From Saccharibacillus alkalitolerans (GTDB lineage: Bacteria; Bacillota; Bacilli; Paenibacillales; Paenibacillaceae): a stretch of 64,000 nucleotides of DNA. The notes below the pieces were generated by a model. It saw only the letters and a list, made by a program, of their open reading frames with translations, did not search any database and was not told the origin of the DNA. Numbering within the stretch: the stretch's first letter is position 1; each line of letters begins with the position of its first letter. Positions 17,502 through 26,178 of this stretch are shown in pieces. The position numbers were made by a program, and so were the translations under genes. The stretch covers positions 992,001 through 1,056,000 of the forward strand of contig NZ_JAAFGS010000001.1 of the NCBI RefSeq assembly GCF_011090185.1, written 5' to 3'.

Positions 17502-18442
17502 TCGAAACGACGTTGGACACGGTCTGCCGCATCGGAAAAGTCGCGTTCAAAAATCCGGTCGTGATGGCTTCGGGCACCTTCGGATTCGGCAAAGAATACG
17601 GCAAGCTCTACGATCTGTCGAAGCTCGGCGGCATCTCGGGCAAAGGCGTTACCCTGCATCCGCGTCCGGGCAATCCGGGTATCCGGGTTTATGAGACTCC
17701 GTCGGGCATGCTGAACAGCGTAGGACTGGAAAACCCGGGGATCCGCGCTTTTTTGGACGAAGAATGCGCCTTCTGGGAGCGGCTCGATACCGTCCGAATC
17801 GTCAATCTGGGCGGAGGCACGGTGCAGGATTACGTGGAAGGCGCGCGCCTGATCGACGAAGATTCGACTGTTCGCGAGCGCGAAGGACGGCAGGCGGTCG
17901 ATATGATCGAGCTGAATATTTCCTGCCCGAACGTCAAAGCCGGGGGAATGGCTTACGGCATCAAGACGAGCGTCGCGCGCGAAGTCGTTCGCGAGGTGCG
18001 CGCCGCGACGTCTCTCCCGCTTATGGTCAAGCTGTCTCCGAACGCCGAAGATATTGCCGACATGGCCCAGATGTGCGAGGAGGAAGGAGCGGAAGCCGTC
18101 TCGCTGATCAACACGCTCTCGGGCATGAAGATCGACGTTCGCAGGCGCCGCAGCGTCTTCGACAATCTGTATGCCGGTCTATCCGGCCCCGCGGTCAAGC
18201 CCGTGGCGCTGCGCATGGTGCATCAGGTCTGCAAGCGGGTCGGCATCCCCGTCGTCGGCATGGGCGGAATTTCCTGCGCGGAAGATATCATCGAGTTCAT
18301 TATGGCCGGCGCCGAAGCGGTGCAGGTCGGCACTTACAATTTCGTCAATTGGCAGGCGGGGGCGGAGCTTGCCGCGGGCGTGGAACGCTTCATGGCCGAA
18401 GAAGGCATTCGCAGCCTCGACGAGATTCGGGGAATTTTATAG
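17498..18442 (+). CDS. pyrD: Dihydroorotate dehydrogenase B, catalytic subunit
   Basis: PyrD (class 1B) oxidises dihydroorotate to orotate with FMN, the fourth step of pyrimidine synthesis. The start at 17498 overlaps pyrK by 4 bases, with GAGGAGG upstream. The 314-residue product has [23 protein letters not shown], the class-1 motif [13 protein letters not shown] with the catalytic Cys, and the FMN-phosphate loop [19 protein letters not shown]. Together with PyrK it forms the heterotetrameric NAD-dependent enzyme. Confidence 0.94.
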   Translation: MIETTLDTVCRIGKVAFKNPVVMASGTFGFGKEYGKLYDLSKLGGISGKGVTLHPRPGNPGIRVYETPSGMLNSVGLENPGIRAFLDEECAFWERLDTVRIVNLGGGTVQDYVEGARLIDEDSTVREREGRQAVDMIELNISCPNVKAGGMAYGIKTSVAREVVREVRAATSLPLMVKLSPNAEDIADMAQMCEEEGAEAVSLINTLSGMKIDVRRRRSVFDNLYAGLSGPAVKPVALRMVHQVCKRVGIPVVGMGGISCAEDIIEFIMAGAEAVQVGTYNFVNWQAGAELAAGVERFMAEEGIRSLDEIRGIL

Positions 18443-18465
18443 AATACGCGCAAAGGAGGAGCGGC

Positions 18466-18798
18466 GTGAAATACGTATATAACCCGTCGGATATTCGGGT
18501 AGAGCGCCGCGACGTCGGCCGCGACACGCTTCTGATCGTCACGGGCGGCGCCGCGCATATCGGAGCGTCCTCGACGGCTTATGCGGAAGACGGCGGGCTG
18601 CGGGCCGGCACGTCCGCCGTTCCGGGACATAAGGAGCATCTGCTGAGCGAACCGGCCGCCCTGCATGCCGCCCGGGTGCTCAAGCGCACCGTTACCGTCG
18701 TGATGGGCATCCATTACGACGGTCTTTCGCGCGCGCAGATCGAAGAACTGTCGGAGATCGTCAACCGAAAGATCGAGGAAGCGATCCGCGAGACGTAA
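18466..18798 (+). CDS. LpdD-like (prenylated-flavin chaperone-like) domain protein
   Basis: A 110-residue protein with a GTG start and a strong AGGAGGAG site, 23 bases after pyrD. The pattern LLIVTGGAAHIGASSTAY ... GHKEHLLSEPAAL ... VTVVMGIHYDGLSRAQIEEL fits the small domain found in LpdD/gallate-decarboxylase subunit D-like proteins, linked to UbiD-type decarboxylases that use prenylated FMN. No UbiD or UbiX gene is in view; its neighbours are the flavoenzyme genes pyrK-pyrD. The family call is from memory of the motif and is moderate; a flavin-related role is inference. Confidence 0.6.
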   Translation: MKYVYNPSDIRVERRDVGRDTLLIVTGGAAHIGASSTAYAEDGGLRAGTSAVPGHKEHLLSEPAALHAARVLKRTVTVVMGIHYDGLSRAQIEELSEIVNRKIEEAIRET

Positions 18799-18827
18799 AA
18801 AAATATTTAAAAATTTGTATCTACTCA

Positions 18828-18853
18828 TGAAACCGTTGGCGTTCTTCTTCGTA
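18828..18853 (+). promoter_or_regulatory. Sigma-W-type (ECF) promoter of pspA
   Basis: TGAAAC (18828-18833) and CGTA (18850-18853) are exactly 16 bases apart, matching the sigma-W consensus TGAAAC-N16-17-CGTA. It lies 62 bases before the pspA start. pspA is a sigma-W regulon member in B. subtilis, which supports the call. Confidence 0.65.
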
Positions 18854-18914
18854 AAAGAAAGGGTAATGGTTCAAATCACTCTACAGACAGCACAATTCCA
18901 AGGAGGCCAATAGG

Positions 18915-19586
18915 ATGTCCGTTTTTAAAAGACTGCGAGATCTTACCCTGTCCAACGTTTACGCACTGATCGAGAAAGCCGAAGATCCGGTGAAGCTGAC
19001 GGATCAATACATTCGCGACATGCAGGAAGACCTGGCGGACGCCGAGAAGGCCGTAGCCGCGCAGATCGCGATCGAGAAGAAATTCAAGCAGCTGTACGAA
19101 GAGCAGCAGGAACTGGTAAACCGTCGCACCGAGCAGGCGCATATGGCGGCCAAAGCGCAGAACGTCGATCTGGCCCGCCGCGCGCTCGAAGAGAAAAACG
19201 CGGCCGAGCAGAAGATGAACGAGTACAAAAACAGCTTCGACCAGAACAAAGCGGCTGCCGACAACCTGCGCGGCAAGCTGGAAGAAATGCGCAAGCAGCT
19301 GAACGAGATGAAAAACAAGCGCGATACGCTGGTCGCCCGCTACAGCGCGGCCAAAGCGCAGACGGAAATCAACAAAACGATGTCCGGCTTCAACTCCGAC
19401 AGCGCGACATCCGGCTTGAAGCGCATGGAAGAAAAAATGCTCAACATGGAAGCGCGCGCCGAAGCGAGCAACGAAATGTCTTCCAAAGGCAAATCGCTCG
19501 ACGACGAGTTCGCCGAACTCGGCAAGAACAGCGCCGTCGAGAGCGAACTTGCCGCGCTGATGCAGCAGTACGACAAAAAAGAATAA
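18915..19586 (+). CDS. pspA: PspA/IM30 family membrane-stress protein
   Basis: The 223-residue protein begins MSVFKRLRDLTLSNVYALIE, the amphipathic membrane-binding helix of PspA/Vipp1, then long coiled-coil helices rich in Glu, Lys, Gln and Ala (about 25-185) and a short C-terminal tail. Family members are ESCRT-III-like and form rods or rings that shield damaged membranes. The site AAGGAGG is well placed. A sigma-W-like promoter lies upstream, consistent with envelope-stress induction. The following DUF350 gene may be part of the same stress unit. Confidence 0.92.
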   Translation: MSVFKRLRDLTLSNVYALIEKAEDPVKLTDQYIRDMQEDLADAEKAVAAQIAIEKKFKQLYEEQQELVNRRTEQAHMAAKAQNVDLARRALEEKNAAEQKMNEYKNSFDQNKAAADNLRGKLEEMRKQLNEMKNKRDTLVARYSAAKAQTEINKTMSGFNSDSATSGLKRMEEKMLNMEARAEASNEMSSKGKSLDDEFAELGKNSAVESELAALMQQYDKKE

Positions 19587-19734
19587 CAGGCTGCGAGCGC
19601 CGCAAGGCAAACGGAGCCCGGCGAAGGGGAACGCGTGTACGCGGCGGCTCCCTTCGCTTTTTCATGGTTTGGCGGCTGCCGACTTTGAAAGCGGCGGGAT
19701 GCGATACATAATCGGCGCGTGAGGAGGACGGGAA

Positions 19735-20145
19735 GTGGAATTTTCGGATTTGGCAAGACTTGCGGTATGGACGCTTTCCGGAGCGGTGCTGCTGACTTTG
19801 TTGATGGTCATCGATTCTTTTTTTACGAAGTATAAAGATTTTCAGGAATTGAAGAGAGGGAACCTGGCCGTCACCATTCGCCTGGTGATGAAGATTTTTG
19901 CGCAGGGCTTTATCCTGACCTACGTATTGGAAGGCTCGTTGAGCATCGTGAATGCCTGGGTCGTCTCGTTCATTTCGTTTGTCATTCTGCTTGCGCTCGA
20001 AAGCGCGGTGGAATTCATGTTGAGAAAATGGGGCGGACTCAACCTCAACGAAGGCACGGAACGGGGCAATGTGGCGCACGGGCTGTTCGCCGGCACGCTG
20101 CATGTGGTGGGAGCGCTGATCATTACGGCGGCGCTGTCGATATAA
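19735..20145 (+). CDS. DUF350 family membrane protein
   Basis: The 136-residue protein has a GTG start with GAGGAGG ahead. It shows four hydrophobic segments (about 8-25, 50-68, 72-90, 113-135) and the family-like IRLVMKIFAQGFILTYVLEG and LNEGTERGNVAHGLFAG. DUF350 (UPF0719) proteins are small four-helix membrane proteins of unknown activity, often found beside PspA. It lies 149 bases after pspA and ends at a strong terminator, so a pspA-DUF350 unit is plausible. Confidence 0.8.
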   Translation: MEFSDLARLAVWTLSGAVLLTLLMVIDSFFTKYKDFQELKRGNLAVTIRLVMKIFAQGFILTYVLEGSLSIVNAWVVSFISFVILLALESAVEFMLRKWGGLNLNEGTERGNVAHGLFAGTLHVVGALIITAALSI

Positions 20146-20174
20146 GCGAACGCGCGCCCGGCAGAGGCGGCGCG

Positions 20175-20215
20175 AAAAAGGGAGAGTCGGCAGCGGGCCG
20201 ATTCTCCCTTTTTTT
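20175..20215 (+). terminator. Intrinsic terminator after the DUF350 gene
   Basis: Stem GGGAGAGTCGGC (20180-20191) with partner 20197-20208 (one G-U pair), flanked by A5 and T7. It sits between convergent DUF350 (+) and xerS (-). Confidence 0.88.
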
Positions 20216-20261
20216 GTGCGGCGCGGTATGGCGGATGATAGGGACGCGGCTCGCGCCCGGC

Positions 20262-21344
20262 TTACTCGTCGCTTCGCCGCTCGATCGCTTCGGACATCGT
20301 TTTATCCGTCAGATGGGCGTAAATCTCCGTCGTTTCGGTAGAAGCATGGCCGAGCTGCTCTTTCGTTTTGTAGATGTCGTTCTGCAAATAATAATCCGTC
20401 GCGAACGAATGGCGCAGCTTATGCACGGTCAGGGAAGGCTTGCCGAATCGCTTGGCATATTTGATGATCATCGCCTGGATGGCGCGTTTGGTCATCCGTT
20501 TGCCCTCTTTTTGCCCGTTCGGAACGGCGAGAAAAAGCGCCTTTTCCCGCTTGGGCGCGGCGTATTCCGTATCCCGGAGCGACAAGTACCGTTCGAGATC
20601 GAGACGGGCCTGATCGCGGAAATAGACGGGCGTCTTGAACGTTTCGTCGTTGTTGCCTTTGCGCATGACATGCAGCATTTTGTTGCCCAGATCGAGGTCC
20701 GACACGTTCAGGTTGACGACTTCCGACACGCGCAGCCCCGAGTTGAGAATCAGGCTGGCGACGGAAGCGTCCCGTTCTTTGTTTTTCGCATGGGCGTACA
20801 GCGCCTGCTTATTGTCCGCGACGTCGGCGGCGTAGCCTTCGCGGATATAATCGATAAAGTCGGTCAGCTCGTCTTCCTCCAAAATTTTGCCTTTCAGCTT
20901 GGCGGCGGTATCTTTCGGTTTGTTGGTCCGCTTGATCTCGATCTTCGCCATGACGTTGCGTTTGAGCAGCGGGTAAAAATGCTCGTCTTCCGCGATTTGG
21001 CTCAAGTAATGAAACAACGAACGCAGCGCCGACAGCTTGCGGGTTACGGTAATCCGCGAGTTGGTGCCTTCCGTGCGCGTCGTCAGATGCAGTCGGTAGC
21101 CGGTGACGTTCTCCATGCGCAGCGACTCCAGCTCTTCGAGCGTGACGTCTTTCAAGGCCGGAGCGGCGGACAGACCTTCGGCGCGCAGCCAGTTGAAGAA
21201 CGATTCGTAATCCCGAACATATTCGAGCAGCGTGGAAGGAGACAGGTCGGGCAGCTTGTAATCGATAAATTGCTGGACGTACCAGGGCATCTCGGGCAAT
21301 TTTTCGCCGAGGCGCGCGCGGTCGATCGTTTTTTGAATGCTCAT
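20262..21344 (-). CDS. xerS: Tyrosine recombinase XerS
   Basis: The 360-residue tyrosine recombinase has an N-terminal SAM-like core-binding domain (MPWYVQQFIDYKLPDLSPST ... YESFFNWLRAEG) and a catalytic domain with the Arg in SGLRVSEVVNL, Lys in MRKGNND, His/Arg in VHKLRHSFATDYY, His in EQLGHASTETTE and nucleophile Tyr in IYAHLT. The length and N-terminus fit XerS, the single recombinase that resolves chromosome dimers at dif-SL in streptococci and is also annotated in Paenibacillaceae. No phage or integron genes adjoin it, which supports a chromosome-maintenance role. Confidence 0.85.
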   Translation of the reverse strand: MSIQKTIDRARLGEKLPEMPWYVQQFIDYKLPDLSPSTLLEYVRDYESFFNWLRAEGLSAAPALKDVTLEELESLRMENVTGYRLHLTTRTEGTNSRITVTRKLSALRSLFHYLSQIAEDEHFYPLLKRNVMAKIEIKRTNKPKDTAAKLKGKILEEDELTDFIDYIREGYAADVADNKQALYAHAKNKERDASVASLILNSGLRVSEVVNLNVSDLDLGNKMLHVMRKGNNDETFKTPVYFRDQARLDLERYLSLRDTEYAAPKREKALFLAVPNGQKEGKRMTKRAIQAMIIKYAKRFGKPSLTVHKLRHSFATDYYLQNDIYKTKEQLGHASTETTEIYAHLTDKTMSEAIERRSDE

Positions 21345-21539
21345 GGCGGAACCTCTTTTCGTGAAAATGAACGGTGTTGCCGGCGAAAGCCGGCTGCTGT
21401 GTTCAGTGTACCATAGGACAGGGGCGGGGAGACAAACGGTCGTTCGCCGATTCGGCGTGACGCAGTTGCCGGGAATAGGGCGGGTCGGTTACGATGAACA
21501 GGAGAGTAAGGACCACGCCGGGAAAAGGAGCCGAAAAGA

Positions 21540-22034
21540 ATGGAACCGAATGTGGAGTTGGAACTTGTGCCGGAGCAGCGCCGGGCGGTGATCGAAAATT
21601 TGCTTCAGTTTTATCTGTACGATTTCACGCTGTATCTCGACATTGCCGCGGACGAAAACGGGAAATTTCCGGACTACCCGGATCTGGACGAGTTTTGGAG
21701 CCGGCCGGACTGCAAGTTTCCCTTTTTGATCCGCGCGAACGGGGAACCGGCCGGACTGGCGCTGGTCGAACGCAACGACGAAAACGGCAGAAAACCTTCG
21801 TACTACATGGTCGAGTTTTTCGTGCTGCATAAATTTCGTCGGCGCGGCGTCGGTGCCCGCGCGGCGGTCATGCTGTTCGATCGCTTCAAGGGACGCTGGA
21901 AAGTGACGCAGCTTAAAAATAACGAGCCCGCGCAGCGTTTTTGGAGGCAGGTCATCGGAACCTACACGGTCGGCAGCTACAAAGAACGCAGTCACCCTTT
22001 TCAAGGACATCCCAGCCAATATTTCGAGAGCTGA
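21540..22034 (+). CDS. GNAT-family N-acetyltransferase
   Basis: The 164-residue protein has the GNAT core: a beta strand YYMVEFFVLHKFRRRGVGARAA with the acetyl-CoA loop RRRGVG, and C-terminal NNEPAQRFWRQVIGTYTVGSY. The N-terminus (FLLYDFTLYLD-like) resembles a subgroup of predicted acetyltransferases with a Y-D-F signature. The substrate is unknown. It stands alone, between xerS (-) and the aldo/keto reductase gene. Confidence 0.85.
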   Translation: MEPNVELELVPEQRRAVIENLLQFYLYDFTLYLDIAADENGKFPDYPDLDEFWSRPDCKFPFLIRANGEPAGLALVERNDENGRKPSYYMVEFFVLHKFRRRGVGARAAVMLFDRFKGRWKVTQLKNNEPAQRFWRQVIGTYTVGSYKERSHPFQGHPSQYFES

Positions 22035-22165
22035 AAGAAAGTTAACGGACTCCCGCATAAGGTTTTGCCGAAAAGAGTTAAAGAATGCGCTTTCTTAACG
22101 GCTGTCGTTGGGTAAATGGTCAGTGGGCACCAGGACCAGGACAACCGCGAAGAGGAGGATGCAGC

Positions 22166-23053
22166 ATGGAAAAAAGAACGTACGGGAAGACGGGAATGGA
22201 AGTGAGCGTGCTCGGCTTCGGGGGCTCGGAGATCGGAAGCGGAGTCTCGCAGTCCGATGTGGACAAGCTGCTGGGAAGCGCGATCGACGAAGGATTGAAT
22301 ATCATCGATACGGCCGAATGCTACGGAGACAGCGAAGAGCTGATCGGCCGGGCGATTTCGCACCGACGCGACGACTTTTACCTGTTTACAAAATGCGGAC
22401 ACGCCGCCGGCGTCGACGGCCCGGATTGGGATCCTCGCACGCTGGCCGAAACGATCGACCGCAGTCTGAAGCGGCTTAAGGTCGATCACGTGGACATGAT
22501 CCACCTGCACAGCTGTTCGGAGGAGGTGCTCCGCCAGGGCGCCGTAATCGAAGTGCTGCAGCGGGCGAAGCAGGAAGGCAAAACCCGCTTTATCGGCTAC
22601 AGCGGCGATACGACGGACGCGCTGTACGCCGTCCGCACGGACGTCTTCGACAGCCTGGAGACCTCGCTCAATGTGGCCGATCAGGAAGCGATCGAATTGA
22701 CGCTGCCGGAGGCGATCAAACGGGATATGGGCGTCACGGTCAAGCGTCCGATCGCCAACGCCGCCTGGTTGTTCGATACGGTCGAGCCGAACGATTATGC
22801 CTACGTCTATTGGAACCGGCTGCGCGACTTGAATTACGGCTTCCAATCGGAAGACGATTCGATCGGTACGGCGCTGCGGTTTACGCTGTCGACGCCGGGC
22901 GTGCATACGGCCATCGTCGGCACGCAAAAACCGGATCGCTGGCACCAGAATGCGGAACTGCTGAAAGCGGGGCCGCTCGAGGCGGAACGGTACGAAGAAA
23001 TTCGCCGCCGCTGGAAGGAGATTGCGCCGGCCGACTGGACGGGAAGAACCTGA
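22166..23053 (+). CDS. Aldo/keto reductase
   Basis: The 295-residue protein starts at ATG 22166 behind GAGGAGGA. It has the aldo/keto reductase TIM barrel: start EKRTYGKTGMEVSVLGFGG, catalytic Asp and Tyr in NIIDTAECYGDSE, Lys in FTKCGHAAG, His in MIHLHS, and the NADPH-binding AIVGTQKPD. It reduces aldehydes or ketones with NADPH in the cytoplasm; the substrate is unknown. Its neighbours give no metabolic clue. Confidence 0.92.
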   Translation: MEKRTYGKTGMEVSVLGFGGSEIGSGVSQSDVDKLLGSAIDEGLNIIDTAECYGDSEELIGRAISHRRDDFYLFTKCGHAAGVDGPDWDPRTLAETIDRSLKRLKVDHVDMIHLHSCSEEVLRQGAVIEVLQRAKQEGKTRFIGYSGDTTDALYAVRTDVFDSLETSLNVADQEAIELTLPEAIKRDMGVTVKRPIANAAWLFDTVEPNDYAYVYWNRLRDLNYGFQSEDDSIGTALRFTLSTPGVHTAIVGTQKPDRWHQNAELLKAGPLEAERYEEIRRRWKEIAPADWTGRT

Positions 23054-23089
23054 CAGCCGCATCTCGCATAACAGCGGCATTCGCACAAG

Positions 23090-23128
23090 AAGCCCCCTGG
23101 CTCCGCAAACGCGGGAGCAGGGGGCTTT
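23090..23128. terminator. Intrinsic terminator between convergent genes
   Basis: AAGCCCCCT paired with AGGGGGCTT, with an internal CTCC/GGAG helix and an 8-base loop. It lies 37 bases after the aldo/keto reductase stop and also faces the AI-2E exporter gene. Confidence 0.75.
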
Positions 23129-23173
23129 CGGCATGCGGCGAAGCGCCATAGACCGGCGAAGCGTTCGCCGGAG

Positions 23174-24307
23174 TTACAGATACAGCTGCGAGCGCATTTT
23201 GAACCAGTCGAACATATGCGTCGCCAATACTTTAAGTACGGCGTAACCCGGCACGGCGAGCAGGATGCCCACGACGCCGAACAGGTTGCCGGCCGTCAGA
23301 ATGACGAAGATGATCGTAATCGGATGGATCTTGAGCGACTTGCCCATAATCTGCGGCGAGATGAACTTGCCTTCCACCAGCTGCACGACCGTCCAGACGA
23401 CGACCATTTTCAGCAGCATGATCGGCGAAGTGACGGCGGCGACGATGATCGCGGGCGTGATGGCGATCGCCGGGCCGAGATAAGGCACGATAGCCGTGCA
23501 TGCGGCGACGATCGCCAGCACGAGCGAGTACTCGAGGCCGATGATCCGGTAGCCGATGTAGAGCAGCACGCCGATGCACATGCTGACGATGATCTGTCCG
23601 CGGATGTACGAGCTGATCTGATGATTCGTCTCCTGCAGGACGGTCAGCGTGCCCGGACGCAGCTTGGTCGGGATAAAGCTCAGAATGTAGTCCGGCAGCT
23701 TGTGTCCGTCTTTGAGCAGGTAGAACAGGATGAACGGAAGCGTCACGACGGCGAGCACCAGATCTTTGAGCACGCCGATGAATCCGCCGATGCCCGACCA
23801 GGTATGGTTCAGGATGGTCGTGGCGCGTTCCGAGACCGTGCTGACGATCTCCTGCGTGTTCAGATTGGTCGCGGTCTGGAACTGGGCGACGAGATCGCTG
23901 CCGATCCATCGTTCGAATTCCGTCTGAATCGTCTGGCTGTAAGCCGGAAAGTTCTCGAAGAAGCCGAGCAGCTGCTCGCGAATGACCGGTACAATCAACG
24001 TAATGACCGTGACCAGGATGCCGATGATCAAAACGTAGAGAAACAAAATGGTATGTACGCGCTTCACCTTTTTCTTCTCCATGAAATCGACGATCGGATT
24101 AAGCAGATAGTAGACGACCCCGGTCAAAATAATCGGCAGGACGATCGTTTTGATCAGCACCCAGAGGGGATTGAAGATGAACGATATTTTGGAAAAGACA
24201 AGAACGTTGACGCCGACCAGCAGCGCGATAAACAAAAACAGCACAAATTTGTTGTTCAGGAACAATCTTCGGAATCGTCCTGACCAAGCCCTCGGTTGAT
24301 TCATCAT
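23174..24307 (-). CDS. AI-2E family transporter (PF01594)
   Basis: The 377-residue membrane protein has about eight hydrophobic segments and the family hallmarks: an N-terminal helix pair ([18 protein letters not shown]), a long central loop (about 100-170), and the C-terminal [19 protein letters not shown] and [20 protein letters not shown]. Members include TqsA-type exporters, sodium/proton antiporters and uncharacterised permeases, so AI-2 export should not be assumed. ATG 24307 ([10 protein letters not shown]) has GGAGAAG ahead; upstream in-frame starts lack support. Confidence 0.88.
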   Translation of the reverse strand: MMNQPRAWSGRFRRLFLNNKFVLFLFIALLVGVNVLVFSKISFIFNPLWVLIKTIVLPIILTGVVYYLLNPIVDFMEKKKVKRVHTILFLYVLIIGILVTVITLIVPVIREQLLGFFENFPAYSQTIQTEFERWIGSDLVAQFQTATNLNTQEIVSTVSERATTILNHTWSGIGGFIGVLKDLVLAVVTLPFILFYLLKDGHKLPDYILSFIPTKLRPGTLTVLQETNHQISSYIRGQIIVSMCIGVLLYIGYRIIGLEYSLVLAIVAACTAIVPYLGPAIAITPAIIVAAVTSPIMLLKMVVVWTVVQLVEGKFISPQIMGKSLKIHPITIIFVILTAGNLFGVVGILLAVPGYAVLKVLATHMFDWFKMRSQLYL

Positions 24308-24830
24308 TCTGCACTTCTCCATTCTTGGCTTAATCTTTTCTGGTGTCTTTCTGTGTTCAAGCATACAAAACGGGCAAATCGGAAGCAAGTCCATGCACAG
24401 ACGGCTAAGAAACGTTTTGCCCCTGCGCGTTGGCGGGAGGGACCCGAAAGGTCGTAAGCCTCGGGCAAAATCATCCGGTGCTTCTTCGTTTCGGCCGGAA
24501 CATCAAGGCGCTCTCGCGCGATCCGCCATCCCAACCAATTCCCTCTTGTTTTACGTACATGCCGGTCCATCGGTTTCTTCCCTTTTTCGAATAATTTCCG
24601 CACGCGCGTCGAACCGGCGTCAGAGGCGGCGGAATCGGCGATTGCCGACCATTTAGCGATAAACTTAAATCATCATATGAAAAATTCATAACAGAAAAAC
24701 ATAAACCGAAAATCGAAAAAGGCGGCCGAAACCGGCCGACGGGCATTGACGGAAAAGCAGCAAGGAACGATAATCGAAGATTAGCGTCGATTTCGACAAT
24801 CCGTATCGAAGAAAGGAAGCTGCTTCTGCC
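24308..24830. other. Gene-free stretch with a nested hairpin (24415-24470)
   Basis: This 523-base gap separates divergent AI-2E and Bcr/CflA genes. It contains a compact nested fold: TTTTGCCC (24415-24422) pairs with GGGCAAAA (24463-24470); GAGG (24437) with CCTC (24459); GACC (24441) with GGTC (24450) around a CGAAA loop. I could not match it to a known riboswitch. At 24677 there is a 24-base A-rich sequence found again at 57299. A weak promoter (TTGCCG 24642, TTAAAT 24665) could serve the efflux gene. No convincing coding frame was seen. Confidence 0.45.
24677..24700. repeat. Dispersed 24-base A-rich repeat, copy 1
   Basis: Begins ATGAAAAATTCATAACAG and ends AAAAAC; it matches 57299-57322 at 22 of 24 bases. 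Function unknown; simple A-richness explains part of the match. Confidence 0.45.
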
Positions 24831-26066
24831 ATGTCTAATCCCGTTTCCGCAAAAATGTCTCTCGGACCCGCTCAGCGCCTGAAGTTCGTTCTGATTTTGG
24901 GCGCTTTGTCGGCGTTCGGACCGCTGTCGATCGATATGTACCTGCCCGCGCTGCCCACGCTTGCGCAGAATCTCGGTACGACCCAATCGCTCGCCCAGCT
25001 CAGCCTTACGGCCTGCCTGTTCGGGTTGGCGCTCGGTCAATTGGTCGCCGGCCCGCTCAGCGACGTTCGCGGCCGCCGCGGTCCGCTGATCGCCGCGTTG
25101 GTCTTGTATACGCTGGCTTCGCTCGCCTGCGTTTTCGCTCCGTCGGCCTGGTTTTTGATCTTGTTCCGATTTATTCAAGGAGCGGCCGGTGCCGCCGGAA
25201 TCGTGATTTCGCGCGCCGTGGTTCGCGATTTGTTTTCCGGCACGGAGCTGACCCGGTTTTTCACCCTGCTGATGCTGGTTAACGGCCTTGCGCCGATTCT
25301 GGCTCCCGTATTGGGCGGTTTTATCCTGAAGTACGTATCCTGGCGCGGCATCTTCTCCGTATTATGCGCGATCGGCGGACTGATGCTGATCGCCGTCGCG
25401 CTCGCCCTGCCGGAAACGCTGGAGAAAAAGCGGCGTTCGTCGGGCGGACTCGGACAGACGATCGGCACGTTCGGACAGCTGCTTCGCAACCGTTCGTTCG
25501 TCGGTTATGCTTTTTCGCAGGCTTTCGTCACGGCGGGCATGTTCGCTTACATTTCCGGCTCGCCGTTCGTTATCCAGGATCTGTTCGGAGTGTCTCCGCA
25601 AGGATTCAGCTTGTTCTTTGCCGTAAACGGGCTGGGCATCGTGCTGTTCTCGCAGATCACGGGACGTCTGGTACAGCGGACCGGAGAGACCAGGCTGCTG
25701 GTGACGGGGCTGCTGATCGCTTTCTGCGCGGGCCTTTCGCTGACCGCCGCGGCTTGGTTCGGAGGCGGACTCGTCGTCTTGGCTCCGCTGATGTTCCTGA
25801 TCGTGTCGAGCGTCGGCATGGTTGCTTCGACAACTACCGCATTGGCGATGCAGAGTCAGGAACCGAGAACCGCGGGCAGCGCTTCGGCGCTGATCGGCCT
25901 GATGCCGCTGCTGCTCGGAGCGGCCGCGGGTTCGCTGGTGGGGCTCGGCGGCGGCGGGACCGCGTTCCCGATGGGACTCGTCATCGGCTGCGCCGAAACG
26001 CTGGCTTTGGCATCTTATCTGCTGCTTGTGCTGCCTGCGCGCAAACAACCTTTGAATAAAGGCTGA
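24831..26066 (+). CDS. Bcr/CflA family multidrug efflux MFS transporter
   Basis: The 411-residue protein has 12 predicted membrane helices in two sets of six. The Bcr/CflA signature is present at the start (LSAFGPLSIDMYLPALPTLA), with the MFS motif GPLSDVRGRRGPL between helices 2 and 3 and the antiporter-type stretch VNGLAPILAPVLGG in helix 5. Relatives export bicyclomycin, chloramphenicol, sulphonamides or cysteine by proton exchange. The gene stands alone; the substrate is unknown. Confidence 0.9.
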   Translation: MSNPVSAKMSLGPAQRLKFVLILGALSAFGPLSIDMYLPALPTLAQNLGTTQSLAQLSLTACLFGLALGQLVAGPLSDVRGRRGPLIAALVLYTLASLACVFAPSAWFLILFRFIQGAAGAAGIVISRAVVRDLFSGTELTRFFTLLMLVNGLAPILAPVLGGFILKYVSWRGIFSVLCAIGGLMLIAVALALPETLEKKRRSSGGLGQTIGTFGQLLRNRSFVGYAFSQAFVTAGMFAYISGSPFVIQDLFGVSPQGFSLFFAVNGLGIVLFSQITGRLVQRTGETRLLVTGLLIAFCAGLSLTAAAWFGGGLVVLAPLMFLIVSSVGMVASTTTALAMQSQEPRTAGSASALIGLMPLLLGAAAGSLVGLGGGGTAFPMGLVIGCAETLALASYLLLVLPARKQPLNKG

Positions 26067-26178
26067 ACTTATTGTATGATGGTGTTCGCGAACAGGTGAC
26101 GGGTTTTTTAAGCCGCCTTTTTTGCGCGATAATCTTTCAGTAGCGAACTTCATTTTTCAAGCAAGGGGACGACTGCCG

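Noticed and set aside
20262-21344. Integrase of a prophage or genomic island
   Set aside because: Sequence fits XerS and there are no phage, attachment-site or tRNA features nearby.
26076-26110. Fluoride-riboswitch-like start (GATGGTGTTCGC) before aguA
   Set aside because: The downstream pseudoknot and terminator parts of the motif are missing.
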